Made by a program: the position numbers and the translations under genes. DNA of 64,000 nucleotides, from the NCBI RefSeq assembly GCF_011634835.1, contig NZ_SIRP01000001.1, forward strand, positions 3,901,748 to 3,965,747, written 5' to 3'. Under the pieces are notes generated by a model that saw only the letters and a program-made list of their open reading frames with translations, made no database searches and was not told the origin of the DNA. Of this stretch, positions 29,392 through 37,889 are shown one piece after another. The DNA is from Isoptericola sp. BMS4 (GTDB lineage: Bacteria; Actinomycetota; Actinomycetes; Actinomycetales; Cellulomonadaceae). How positions within the stretch are numbered: the first letter of the stretch is position 1; the number at the start of each line of letters is the position of its first letter.

Positions 29392-30513
29392 TCAGCCGGC
29401 CGAGATCGCCTCGATCGACGGCAGAACCGCCTCGCGGATGTCGGCGGACAGCGGGGCGGAGCCCGCCGTGTCCGCGGCGGCCTGCTGGCCCTCCTCGCTG
29501 ACGAGGTAGGTCATGAAGCCCTTGACGAGCTCCGCGGTGCTCTCGTCGGCGTAGGTGCCGCAGGCCAGCGAGTAGGAGACCAGCACGATCGGGTAGGTGC
29601 CCGGCAGGTCACGCTTCAGGTCGATCGAGTACACGCTGTCGGCGGTGCCCTCCGTGCGCGGCGACTGGGCCACGACCTCGGCGGCGGCCTCCGCGCTGTA
29701 CGGGACGAACTCGTCGCCGACGCCGACCGCGACGGTGCCGAGCTGCCCGACCTGCGACGCGTCCGCGTAGGTGATGGAGCCCTCGCCCGCTTCGACGGCG
29801 GAGACGACGCCCGAGGTGCCCTGCGCGGACTCGAAGCCCTTGACCGGCCAGACGCCGGAGACGTCGTACGTCCACGCGTCGGGCGCCGCGGCGGCCAGGT
29901 ACTCCTGGAAGTTCTCCGTGGTGCCCGACTCGTCGGAGCGGTGCACGACGGTGATGTCGGTGCTCGGGAGGTCGGCGTCGGGGTTGTCCGCCGCGATCGC
30001 CTCGTCGTCCCAGGCGGTGATCTCGCCGGTGAAGATGCCGGCGATGACGTCGGGCTTCATGTTCAGGGTGTCGATGCCGGGCAGGTTGAACGCCACGGCC
30101 ACCGGGCTGACGTACCCGGGGAACTCGATGACGCCGCCCTCGCCGCACTGGGCCTCGGCGGCGGCCATCTCGTCGTCCTCGAGCGCGGCGTCGGAGCCGG
30201 CGAAGGCGTACGAGCCGTCGCCGAAGCCGGTGCGGCCACCGCCCGAGCCGACGGGGTCGTAGTTGACGGTGGCGTCGGGGTTCGCCGTCTGGAAGCCGGC
30301 ACGCCAGGCCTCCATGGCAGCCTCCTGCGACGACGCGCCGCCACCGCTGAGCTCGCCGGACAGCGACGACGTCTCGCCCGAGTCGGTGGAGCCGCCGCTG
30401 CCGGTGTCGGCCTCGGGGTCGGAGCCGCACGCGGCGAGGGTGAGCGCGAGGGCGCCGACCGCGACGACGGATCCAGCACGGGGGAATCGGCTGAGCTTCA
30501 CGTGTCGTTCCAT
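29392..30513 (-). CDS. pstS: Phosphate-binding lipoprotein PstS
   Basis: 373 aa. Extracytoplasmic phosphate receptor. The lipobox LTLAACGS predicts lipid anchoring; a Gly/Ser-rich linker follows, then the binding domain with GSGGGRTGF and HRSDESGTTENF phosphate-contact segments. The ATG at 30513 (MERHVKLSRF) is used; GTG 30501 is an alternative. A PHO box lies about 85 nt upstream, so the operon is induced under phosphate limitation by RegX3. Confidence 0.96.
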   Translation of the reverse strand: MERHVKLSRFPRAGSVVAVGALALTLAACGSDPEADTGSGGSTDSGETSSLSGELSGGGASSQEAAMEAWRAGFQTANPDATVNYDPVGSGGGRTGFGDGSYAFAGSDAALEDDEMAAAEAQCGEGGVIEFPGYVSPVAVAFNLPGIDTLNMKPDVIAGIFTGEITAWDDEAIAADNPDADLPSTDITVVHRSDESGTTENFQEYLAAAAPDAWTYDVSGVWPVKGFESAQGTSGVVSAVEAGEGSITYADASQVGQLGTVAVGVGDEFVPYSAEAAAEVVAQSPRTEGTADSVYSIDLKRDLPGTYPIVLVSYSLACGTYADESTAELVKGFMTYLVSEEGQQAAADTAGSAPLSADIREAVLPSIEAISAG

Positions 30514-30596
30514 CCTGTTCACGCGTTGGTTGCGCCGGCGGCCGCCGGCCTCGCTCGGCACGCTAGGGAGCCAAGGTGGCCCGGGGCCCAGGAGCA

Positions 30597-30614
30597 GGTG
30601 AACCGAAGGTGAAC
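30597..30614 (-). promoter_or_regulatory. PHO box of the pst operon
   Basis: On the minus strand GTTCACC-TTCG-GTTCACC: two perfect heptamers at 11-nt pitch, the actinobacterial PhoP/RegX3 direct-repeat operator. It lies 84 nt before the pstS start. Confidence 0.88.
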
Positions 30615-30657
30615 AGTGCGGGACGCCGTCCCCGGCGGGCCCGGGACGACGCACGAG

Positions 30658-30686
30658 GCCCCGCCGACACGACCGGTCGGCGGGGC
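30658..30686 (-). terminator. senX3-regX3 terminator
   Basis: 11-bp stem GCCCCGCCGAC with a 7-nt loop, 18 nt beyond the regX3 stop and upstream of the pst PHO box. Confidence 0.65.
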
Positions 30687-30703
30687 TCCGCGTGTGCTCC
30701 GGG

Positions 30704-31420
30704 TCAGGCCTCGTCGTCGGCCAGCTTGTAGCCCAGCCCCCGCACGGTGAGCAGGAGCTGCGGCGTCCCCGGGTCCGTCTCGATCTTGGACCGGATCCGC
30801 TTGACGTGGACGTCGAGGGTCTTCGTGTCCCCGACGTAGTCGGCGCCCCACACCCGGTCGATGAGCTGCCCGCGGGTGAGCACCCGCCCGGCGTTGCGCA
30901 GCAGCAGCTCGAGCAGGTCGAACTCCTTCAGCGGGAGCGAGACCGTCTCGTCGGCGACGGTGACGGTGTGCCGCTCGACGTCCATGCGCACCGGCCCCAC
31001 CTCCAGGACCGACTCGCCGTCCTCCTCGTGCCCGTTCGTCGGGGCGTCGGCCGCCCCCGGGCCGCGGCGCCGCATGACCGCCCGCATCCGCGCGAGCAGC
31101 TCGCGGAACGAGTAGGGCTTGGTGACGTAGTCGTCAGCGCCCAGCTCCAGGCCCACGACCTTGTCGATCTCGGAGTCCTTCGCGGTGAGCATGATGACGG
31201 GCACGTCGCCGCGCTGCCGCAGCTCGCGGCACACCTCCGTCCCGCTCAGGCCGGGGAGCATGAGGTCGAGCAGCACCAGGTCCGCCCCGCCGTCGTCGAA
31301 CGCCGCGAGCGCGTCGACACCGTTCGACGCCTCGACCACCTCGTACCCCTCGCGGGTGAGCTGGTACGTCAACGGGTCCCGGTACGAATCCTCGTCCTCG
31401 ACCACCAGGATGCGCGTCAC
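30704..31420 (-). CDS. regX3: Response regulator RegX3 (phosphate starvation)
   Basis: 238 aa. OmpR/PhoB-type regulator: receiver domain (RILVVEDEDSY acidic cluster, LLDLMLPG phospho-acceptor Asp, MLTAKD, KPYSFREL lysine) and a C-terminal winged helix (GRVLTRGQLIDRVWG, VHVKRIRSKIE). Its ATG overlaps the senX3 stop (ATGA). Together with the PHO boxes and pst/phoU neighbours this is the SenX3-RegX3 phosphate system. Confidence 0.96.
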   Translation of the reverse strand: MTRILVVEDEDSYRDPLTYQLTREGYEVVEASNGVDALAAFDDGGADLVLLDLMLPGLSGTEVCRELRQRGDVPVIMLTAKDSEIDKVVGLELGADDYVTKPYSFRELLARMRAVMRRRGPGAADAPTNGHEEDGESVLEVGPVRMDVERHTVTVADETVSLPLKEFDLLELLLRNAGRVLTRGQLIDRVWGADYVGDTKTLDVHVKRIRSKIETDPGTPQLLLTVRGLGYKLADDEA

Positions 31421-32697
31421 GCGCCTACCTCCTCGTCAGAGCTGCCTGTACTGCCGGATGCCGTGCCGGCGGGCCCGCCCTCGGACGGGGGCCCGGCGGC
31501 GCCGGAGGGAGCCCTGCCGCCGGCGCCCCCGAGGGCGCGCGGCGGGTCGGGCAGGTCGTCGTGCGGCAGGTCCGCCGCCGGGATGCGCAGGGTGAACGTC
31601 GACCCCTTGCCGGGCTGGGACCACATCTGCACGTCGCCGCCGTGGTCCGCCGCGACGTGCTTGACGATGCTCAGGCCGAGGCCGGTGCCGCCCGTGTCCC
31701 GCGACCGGGCGGGGTCCACCCGGTAGAACCGCTCGAAGACGCGGTCCTGCTCGTCGGCGGCGATGCCGATGCCCTGGTCCACCACGTCGATCTCGACGAG
31801 ACCGTCGCGCTCGCGCACGCCCACCCCCACGCGGGTGTTCTCCGGGGAGTAGGACACGGCGTTGTCGAGCAGGTTGCGCACGGCGGTGACGAGGAGGTTG
31901 TGGTCGCCGTAGACGACGGCGTCGGTGTCCCCGCCCGCGGTGATCGTGATGTTCTTGCCCTGCGCCGTGGTGCGGGCGCGGTCGACGGCCTCGTCGACGA
32001 CCTCGCGCACCCCGATCGCGGAGACCTCCTGCAGCGCGCCCGCGACCTGCAGGCGGGAGAGCTCGATGATCTCCTGCACGAGCGCGGACAGCCGGGTGGC
32101 CTCGGCCTGCATGCGCTCGGTGAACCGCCGCACGGCCACGGGGTCGTCCGCGGCGTCCTGCACCGTCTCCGCGAGCAGGGCCAGCGCCCCGACTGGCGTC
32201 TTGAGCTCGTGGGAGACGTTGACGACGAAGTCCCTGCGGATCGCCTCGACGCGGCGTGCCTCCGTGCGGTCCTCCGCCAGCACGAGCAGCAGCTCGGGGC
32301 CGACGGTGGCCACGCGGACCTGCAGCAGCACCGTGCCGGAGCCGATCGGCCCGCGCGGGAGCTCGAGCTCCTCCTCGCGGATCACCCCGTCGCGGCGCAC
32401 CTGCCGGACGAGGTCGACGATGGCAGGATGGGCGAGCGCGTCGTCGCGCACCACCCCCAGGGCGTAGGCGGGCGGCGACGCCCGCACGACCTCGTCCTCG
32501 GCGTCGAGCACGACGGCGGCCGAGCGCAGCACGGCGAGCACGCGGACCAGGCCCTCGTCGAGCTCGGCGGGCGGCACCTCGGGCTGGCGTCGCTGCACCC
32601 GTTCCGAGATGCGGAAGGCGAGGGTCGCGACCACGCCCACCACGACGCCGAGGACGCCGGCGACGACCGCCGTGACGCCCGGGATGAAATCGTCCAC
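31417..32697 (-). CDS. senX3: Sensor histidine kinase SenX3
   Basis: 426 aa. N-terminal membrane helices (about residues 5-27), a PAS-like region, then the HisKA H-box VSHELKTPVG, N-box NLLDNAVSYS and G-boxes DQGIGIA and GGTGLGLSIVKH. The C-terminus is Gly/Pro-rich. It phosphorylates RegX3; PhoU and the Pst complex are thought to keep it inactive when phosphate is plentiful. Divergent from phoU. Confidence 0.95.
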   Translation of the reverse strand: MDDFIPGVTAVVAGVLGVVVGVVATLAFRISERVQRRQPEVPPAELDEGLVRVLAVLRSAAVVLDAEDEVVRASPPAYALGVVRDDALAHPAIVDLVRQVRRDGVIREEELELPRGPIGSGTVLLQVRVATVGPELLLVLAEDRTEARRVEAIRRDFVVNVSHELKTPVGALALLAETVQDAADDPVAVRRFTERMQAEATRLSALVQEIIELSRLQVAGALQEVSAIGVREVVDEAVDRARTTAQGKNITITAGGDTDAVVYGDHNLLVTAVRNLLDNAVSYSPENTRVGVGVRERDGLVEIDVVDQGIGIAADEQDRVFERFYRVDPARSRDTGGTGLGLSIVKHVAADHGGDVQMWSQPGKGSTFTLRIPAADLPHDDLPDPPRALGGAGGRAPSGAAGPPSEGGPAGTASGSTGSSDEEVGA

Positions 32698-32769
32698 CGT
32701 CTCAGCCTAGGCGGGCGCGGTCGGCCGAGCGGTCGGGAATCCGAACTGCTCAGCGACCCGTCGTCGACT

Positions 32770-32802
32770 GTTCACCTTCGAGGTGCCCCGCGTTCACCTT
32801 GT
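32770..32802 (+). promoter_or_regulatory. PHO box between senX3 and phoU
   Basis: Three 11-nt units: GTTCACCTTCG, a degenerate middle unit AGGTGCCCCGC, and GTTCACCTTGT. Orientation and distance (about 70 nt before the phoU start) suggest RegX3 activation of phoU, and possibly control of the divergent senX3. Confidence 0.75.
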
Positions 32803-32870
32803 GGTCCTCGCCTCGTCCCCGGGGCGTGGCAGCCTCGGAGGGAGCCCCTTCCTGATCGAGAGGAACATCC

Positions 32871-33539
32871 ATGCGTGAGATCTTCGAGGCCGAGCTGCGG
32901 CAGGTCGGTGACGACCTGATCGAGATGAGCCGGCTCGTGGAGTCCGCGGTCACCCGTGCGGGCACCGCGCTCCTGGACGCAGACCACCTGCTCGCCCAGG
33001 AGGTCATCGCGGCCGACCATGCCATCGACCGGCTCGAGAGCACCCTGGACGAGCGGTGCGTGCACCTGCTCGCGCAGCAGGCCCCCGTCGCGACGGACCT
33101 GCGCGTCGTGATCAGCGCGCTGCGCATCAGCGCCTCCCTCGAGCGGATGGGCGACCTGGCGCGCCACGTGGCCGAGGTCGCGCGCGGCCGGTTCCCGGGC
33201 CAGGCGGTGCCCGCGTCGACGCGGGAGACGTTCGCCAGGATGCAGGACGCGGCGGTGCACGTCGCCCAGCGCACGACGTCGCTGCTGGAGACGCGCGACG
33301 TCGCGCTCGCCGCCGAGATCGAGCAGGACGACGACCTGCTCGACGCCCTGCACCAGGACACGTTCGCGGCGCTGCTGGCTCCCGGGTGGGCGGGCGGCCC
33401 GCAGGAGACCATCGACGTCACCCTGCTCGGCCGGTACTACGAGCGGTTCGGCGACCACGCGGTGTCCGTCGCGCGCCGCGTCACCTTCCTCGTCACGGGC
33501 GACTTCGAGCCGGAGCCCGAGCCCGCCACGGAGGCCTGA
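32871..33539 (+). CDS. phoU: Phosphate signalling protein PhoU
   Basis: 222 aa. Two three-helix PhoU repeats; the metal-binding E/DxxxD motifs are seen in the first (SASLERMGDLARHVAEVA) and second (YYERFGDHAVSVARRV). It links Pst transport to SenX3 and restrains the Pho response. An ATG with GAGAGGAAC upstream. The acidic tail is short. Confidence 0.95.
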   Translation: MREIFEAELRQVGDDLIEMSRLVESAVTRAGTALLDADHLLAQEVIAADHAIDRLESTLDERCVHLLAQQAPVATDLRVVISALRISASLERMGDLARHVAEVARGRFPGQAVPASTRETFARMQDAAVHVAQRTTSLLETRDVALAAEIEQDDDLLDALHQDTFAALLAPGWAGGPQETIDVTLLGRYYERFGDHAVSVARRVTFLVTGDFEPEPEPATEA

Positions 33540-33562
33540 GCCTCCACCGCGGCACCGGCACA

Positions 33563-33604
33563 CCGTCCTCGGGTCGGCACACTTTCGTGCCGACCCGAGG
33601 ACGG
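33563..33604. terminator. Bidirectional terminator phoU / PL8
   Basis: Perfect 18-bp stem starting CCGTCCTCGGGTCGG with a 6-nt loop (ACTTTC), between convergent genes. Confidence 0.8.
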
Positions 33605-33631
33605 AGTGCCGACCCGGCCGCGTCAGGCCGG

Positions 33632-36073
33632 TCAGCCGGCCAGGGACGCCTCGAACGACGCACCGGACGCGTGGGCGAAGGTCGCGTCGACCCGGACCGT
33701 GCGACCACCGGTGACGTCGAGCCGGTCGTGCGCGGCGGTGACGCGGTGCAGCGGCCGGTCGAGGTCGATCTCGATCGTGGCGTGCTCGATCGACTTCGAC
33801 GGCGAGGACACCGCGAGGTCGGCGGTACGCGCCGTCCCGGAGACCAGCACCGCGCACGGACCGGTCGCACGGACCGGCCCCTCGTCGGTCGCCCCGAACA
33901 GGTGGGCGAACAGGAACCACCGGCCCCGGCGCACCACTCGTACCACGTGCGCGGTCGCGTCCTGCCGCAGCACCTCGACGCCGAGCTCCTCGCGGTGGTC
34001 GGCGGCGACCTCGGCGGTGCGCTCGGCGCTCGCGCCCGGGAGGATCACGTAGCCGTACCGGCCGCCCTCCGTCCCTGTCGGGTGGGTGACGCACAGCGTC
34101 GCGTAGTGCCGGCTGCGCTCGACGTCGGATCCGCCGGTGTCGGCGCCGGAGTTCACGTCGCGCCACGTCCCGGAGCGGGGGGCCGAGTTGGCGCTGACCG
34201 CCTGATCCCCGAGGAACACGTAGCCGCCCACGCCCGCCACGTGGGCCCACGACGGCGCGGCGCTCTCGACCGGCCCGGTGACGGCGGCCCCGTCCAGCAG
34301 GAACGTCGGCGGGGAGCCGACGGCGGACCCGCGGTTCTCCACGACGGTGACCGCGTCGGACTCGGTGACGTCCACGCCCGAGCCGAGCGCGACCACGGCG
34401 TCGTCGACGAGGAACCACGACTTGCGGGCCCGCAGGTTCTCCAGGCTGTTGGTGAGGTCCATCCCGGCGGTGCCCCACCGGCCGGCGAGGCCGACACCGC
34501 CCGCCCAGGAGTTGCGCGCCCGCGGGATGCCGGTGCCCGCGCCCGACTCGCCGGAGCCGCGCACGGCGAGCGACGCCGTCGTGCCGGGCAGACGGTACGG
34601 GTCGACGGTGGGCCAGTAGTCGTCGGCGAACTGCCCCTGGTCTCCGTCCACGGACAGGTAGGCGGCGCCGTCGCCCTGGTGCCAGCCCAGGTTGTTCTCG
34701 TTGTTGCCCCACTCGTAGCGTCCGATCCGCGACGAGGACGTCGCGACGGTGTACGCCCAGCCCTCGCCGCGGTGGACCATCCGCTCCTGCGTGCCGAACT
34801 GCTGGTGGCCGACGGGCTCGGGCGCCGCCGCGACGCCGTCGTCGGCGAGCAGCGGGAGCGCGCGGGACAGGTCGGTGATCGAGGCCGAGGCCGTGTAGTC
34901 CTCCGTGCATCGGGTGAGCCAGCCCTTGGCCAGCTCCCGGTACCTGGTGCGGTACGGGTCGCCCAGGCCGGCGGCCAGCAGGAGCAGCGAGCTCGCGGTG
35001 GCGAACCCGTCGGTGAAGTCGCGTTCGTGCTCGCGGGACACGGCCCGGCCGCGGACCGTCTCCATCATGCGGCCGTGCCGGACGAACGGCGCGAACGAGC
35101 GCTCGGGGGCGTCGAGGATCACGGAGACGTCCGGGTCGGTGACGTCCCAGGGGCTGCCGGCGACCAGCATGAGCGAGCGCGCGATGCCGGCGAGCGCGAC
35201 GTTGCCGTAGGTGCCGACGTACGGCAGGTACGAGTGGTCGATGTACGAGCCGTCGGCGTAGAAGCCGTTGCCGGACGTGACGTACCGGAAGAGGCTGCGC
35301 CGGCCGCCGCCGACGACGTCGCTCAGGGCGTCGCGCGCGAGGACCATGTCGGCCTCGTCGCGGGCAGTGATACCGCGCAGCAGGCACGCGAGCGCCTTGT
35401 CGGCGCGGTTGCCGCCGGTCTCGGCGAAGGTCCCGGTGCCGCGGAAGTTCGGGTTCGGGGTGAAGCGCCGGATCGCGGCGACGGCGGCGTCGCGATCGGC
35501 CTGCTCGAGCTCGCCGTCGACGAGGACCGACAGGTCGCCGAGGGTGCGCGGGATGCCGATCTCCCAGAACCACCAGTTGCCGGCCTTGCGGATCGTGAGG
35601 TTGTACCAGTGCTCGCTCATGTGCCGGTACCAGGCGACGATGCGCTCCGCCGTGGCGGGATCGCCGTGCTGGTCGGTGCCGCGCGTGGCCCAGGCGGTCG
35701 CGACGAGCAGGATCCGGGAGTACGTGAGGGAGATGTTGCCCTCCGTCGGGCCGCTCATCGGCAGGTCGGGCCAGAGATCGCCGCCCGCGGACGGCGAGGG
35801 CACCGCGCCGGCGAGCGCCTCGCGGGCGCGGGACGACAGGTCGGCGAGCTGCGCGGCGATCTGCGGGTGGTCCACGTCCAGGTCGGGCCCGCCGGTGAGG
35901 TAGTCGGCCCACCGCGTCCGCAGGGCGGCGAAACCGTCCGCGGCGTGCGCGGCGGGCAGGCCACGCCAGGCGCCGAGCAGGCCGGCGGCCGCGGGGACGG
36001 CCGCACCGGCCAGGAGGACGTGCCGGCGGGTGAGGCCGGGCCTGGCGGCGGTCGGGGGGTGCTGGTCTCGCAT
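33632..36073 (-). CDS. Polysaccharide lyase family 8 (hyaluronate/chondroitin/xanthan lyase type), Tat-exported
   Basis: 813 aa from ATG 36073. PL8 enzymes cleave uronic-acid polysaccharides by beta-elimination. A Tat signal (TRRHVLLAGAAVPAAAG, ending AHA-AD) is followed by the alpha/alpha-toroid with NWWFWEIGIPRTLG (catalytic Asn, about residue 165), GSYIDHSYLPYVGTYGN (catalytic His and Tyr) and NNENNLGWHQGDG, then the beta-sandwich domains. Whether the substrate is hyaluronate, chondroitin or xanthan cannot be told. GTG 36145, 24 codons upstream in frame, has a stronger ribosome site (GAGGAGG) than the ATG (AAGGGA), so the start is ambiguous. It stands alone without uptake genes. Confidence 0.9.
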   Translation of the reverse strand: MRDQHPPTAARPGLTRRHVLLAGAAVPAAAGLLGAWRGLPAAHAADGFAALRTRWADYLTGGPDLDVDHPQIAAQLADLSSRAREALAGAVPSPSAGGDLWPDLPMSGPTEGNISLTYSRILLVATAWATRGTDQHGDPATAERIVAWYRHMSEHWYNLTIRKAGNWWFWEIGIPRTLGDLSVLVDGELEQADRDAAVAAIRRFTPNPNFRGTGTFAETGGNRADKALACLLRGITARDEADMVLARDALSDVVGGGRRSLFRYVTSGNGFYADGSYIDHSYLPYVGTYGNVALAGIARSLMLVAGSPWDVTDPDVSVILDAPERSFAPFVRHGRMMETVRGRAVSREHERDFTDGFATASSLLLLAAGLGDPYRTRYRELAKGWLTRCTEDYTASASITDLSRALPLLADDGVAAAPEPVGHQQFGTQERMVHRGEGWAYTVATSSSRIGRYEWGNNENNLGWHQGDGAAYLSVDGDQGQFADDYWPTVDPYRLPGTTASLAVRGSGESGAGTGIPRARNSWAGGVGLAGRWGTAGMDLTNSLENLRARKSWFLVDDAVVALGSGVDVTESDAVTVVENRGSAVGSPPTFLLDGAAVTGPVESAAPSWAHVAGVGGYVFLGDQAVSANSAPRSGTWRDVNSGADTGGSDVERSRHYATLCVTHPTGTEGGRYGYVILPGASAERTAEVAADHREELGVEVLRQDATAHVVRVVRRGRWFLFAHLFGATDEGPVRATGPCAVLVSGTARTADLAVSSPSKSIEHATIEIDLDRPLHRVTAAHDRLDVTGGRTVRVDATFAHASGASFEASLAG

Positions 36074-36251
36074 GGGGCGTCCCTTCGTCGTCGAACCGGA
36101 AACGCCTGGCCGGGCACGACGGCGTGCACGGCAGACGCTCGCCACAATGCCTCCTCACGATTTGTTTGGCAAGGTTCCGATCAACAACGCTCACACGCGA
36201 GGCCGCGGTGGACGTCCGCGTCACCCGCGGACCGGCCCGGGAGCGGGACGC

Positions 36252-36287
36252 ACGACGGCCCCGCACCGTGCGGTGCGGGGCCGTCGT
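36252..36287 (-). terminator. gpmA terminator
   Basis: Perfect 16-bp stem ACGACGGCCCCGCACC with a 4-nt loop, 35 nt beyond the gpmA stop. Confidence 0.78.
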
Positions 36288-36321
36288 GATGCGCCGGGCG
36301 ACGAGGATCAGCGGCCGCCCG

Positions 36322-37062
36322 TCACTTGCCCTGCGAGGCCACCGCGGCGATGGCCTCCTTGGCGGCCTCCGGGTCGAGGTACGTGCCGCCCGGGTTCGTG
36401 GGCTTCAGCGTGTCCTCGTCGAGCTCGTAGACCAGCGGGATGCCGGTCGGGATGTTCAGCCCGGCGATCGTCTCGTCGTCGATGCCGTCCAGGTGCTTGA
36501 CCAGCGCGCGCAGCGAGTTGCCGTGCGCCGCCACGAGCACCGTCTTGCCTGCCTGCAGGTCGGGCACGATCGCGGACTCCCAGTACGGCAGCGCCCGCTC
36601 GAGCACGTCCTTGAGGCACTCGGTGCGCACCACGGGCGCGTCGGCGTAGCGCGGGTCGGCGTCCTGGGAGAACTCCGAGCCCAGCTCGATCTCGGGCGGC
36701 GGCGTGTCGTAGGACCGGCGCCAGAGCATGAACTGCTCTTCGCCGTACTGGTCGCGCACCTGCTTCTTGTCCTTGCCCTGCAGGTCGCCGTAGTGGCGCT
36801 CGTTGAGGCGCCAGCTGCGCTTGACCGGGATCCAGTGCCGGTCGGCGGTGTCGAGGGCGAGGTTGGCCGTCATGATCGCGCGGCGCAGCAGCGAGGTGTG
36901 CACGACGTCGGGCGCGACGCCGGCCTCGGACAGCAGGTCGCCGCCGCGCGTCGCCTCGGCCGTGCCCTTCTCCGACAGGGCCACGTCGACCCAACCGGTG
37001 AAGAGGTTCTTCGCGTTCCACTCGCTCTCGCCGTGGCGGAGCAGCACGAGGGTGTACGTCAT
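36322..37062 (-). CDS. gpmA: 2,3-bisphosphoglycerate-dependent phosphoglycerate mutase
   Basis: 246 aa from [16 protein letters not shown]. Interconverts 3- and 2-phosphoglycerate in glycolysis. The phospho-histidine RHG motif, the substrate loop [14 protein letters not shown] and [12 protein letters not shown] with the second His are intact. An ATG three codons upstream (37071) lies 4 nt after AGGAGG and may be the actual start. Confidence 0.96.
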   Translation of the reverse strand: MTYTLVLLRHGESEWNAKNLFTGWVDVALSEKGTAEATRGGDLLSEAGVAPDVVHTSLLRRAIMTANLALDTADRHWIPVKRSWRLNERHYGDLQGKDKKQVRDQYGEEQFMLWRRSYDTPPPEIELGSEFSQDADPRYADAPVVRTECLKDVLERALPYWESAIVPDLQAGKTVLVAAHGNSLRALVKHLDGIDDETIAGLNIPTGIPLVYELDEDTLKPTNPGGTYLDPEAAKEAIAAVASQGK

Positions 37063-37136
37063 GGGCCCCATCCTGCCTCCTCCGCCACGGCGCCTGCACC
37101 GCGGGCCGGATCCCGGACGCCCGCCACCCCGCCTGC

Positions 37137-37193
37137 CGAACATGTGGTTAGTCCGGGATTCGAGCCGTCAGTCCCGGTGCGACCACATGTTCG
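37137..37193. repeat. Palindromic element family B, copy 1
   Basis: 22-nt arms (37137-37158, 37172-37193) and a 13-nt loop. The left arm begins CGAACATGTGGT and ends CCGGGA; 12 outer and 6 inner pairs match, 4 middle ones do not. It lies between gpmA and the Ddn-like gene. Confidence 0.88.
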
Positions 37194-37212
37194 ACGGCGA
37201 GGAACCGCATGG

Positions 37213-37653
37213 TCAGGCGTCCGCGCGCTCCAGCACGAAGACGGGGATCTCGCGGTCGGTCTTCTTCTGGTACTCGGCGTAGTCCGGGTAGGCGGCCACC
37301 GACCGCTCCCACCACAGCGCCTTCTCGTCGCCCGTGACCTCCCGGGCGACGTACTCGTGCTTCTCGGGGCCGTCCTGCAGCTCGACCCGCGGGTGCGCCA
37401 GGACGTTGTAGTACCAGACGGGGTGCTTCGGCGCACCGCCCAGGGAGGCGACGACGGCGTACGCGCCGTCGTGCTCCACCCGCATCAGCGGCGTCTTGCG
37501 GACCTTGCCCGTCCTCGCCCCGACGGTGGTGAGGACGACGACGGGCATCCCGCGGAGCGTGGTGCCCGTCGTCCCTCCGGACTCCTCGTACTTCGCGACC
37601 TGGTCGGCCGCCCACTGCGACGGGCTGGGGACATACTCTCCGGTGATCGGCAT
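37213..37653 (-). CDS. Deazaflavin (F420)-dependent nitroreductase family protein (Ddn/DUF385)
   Basis: 146 aa. A split-barrel flavin-fold protein of the Ddn family, which use F420H2 to reduce quinones or nitro compounds in actinobacteria. [18 protein letters not shown] (cofactor phosphate contacts), [19 protein letters not shown] and HPRVELQDG are family motifs. The natural substrate is unknown; defence against oxidative stress is one possibility. It is flanked on each side by a family B palindrome (copies 1 and 2). Confidence 0.87.
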   Translation of the reverse strand: MPITGEYVPSPSQWAADQVAKYEESGGTTGTTLRGMPVVVLTTVGARTGKVRKTPLMRVEHDGAYAVVASLGGAPKHPVWYYNVLAHPRVELQDGPEKHEYVAREVTGDEKALWWERSVAAYPDYAEYQKKTDREIPVFVLERADA

Positions 37654-37696
37654 ACCTCGTGCAATCGTGTGCCCGGGCCCAGCATTCCCGTCCCGC

Positions 37697-37753
37697 CGAA
37701 CATGGGGTTCGTCCGGGACTTACGGACTCGTTCCCGGATCCAGACCATGTTCG
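37697..37753. repeat. Palindromic element family B, copy 2
   Basis: 22-nt arms (37697-37718, 37732-37753) around a 13-nt loop. Left arm starts CGAACATGG and ends TCCGGGA. It lies between the divergent Ddn-like and AbiEi/DUF559-like genes, 44 nt upstream of the former start. Confidence 0.88.
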
Positions 37754-37889
37754 GCCGCGAGAATAGACATGGTCGACGGTGGCGGCGTGAGCGCTCGACG
37801 CTGCCCACAGCCACCGTCCCGACCGGCGTCGTCCCCACGGGCCGCAAGATCGCCACGACACACGCCACGGACTCGGCAGGGTCCCCGGC

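Noticed and set aside
27221-30612. Long plus-strand frames opposite pstA, pstC and pstS
   Set aside because: Charged, repetitive shadow translations opposite well-defined pst genes.
33563-33604. Third palindromic element family
   Set aside because: A perfect 18-bp hairpin exactly between two convergent genes with no second copy noticed; best explained as a terminator.
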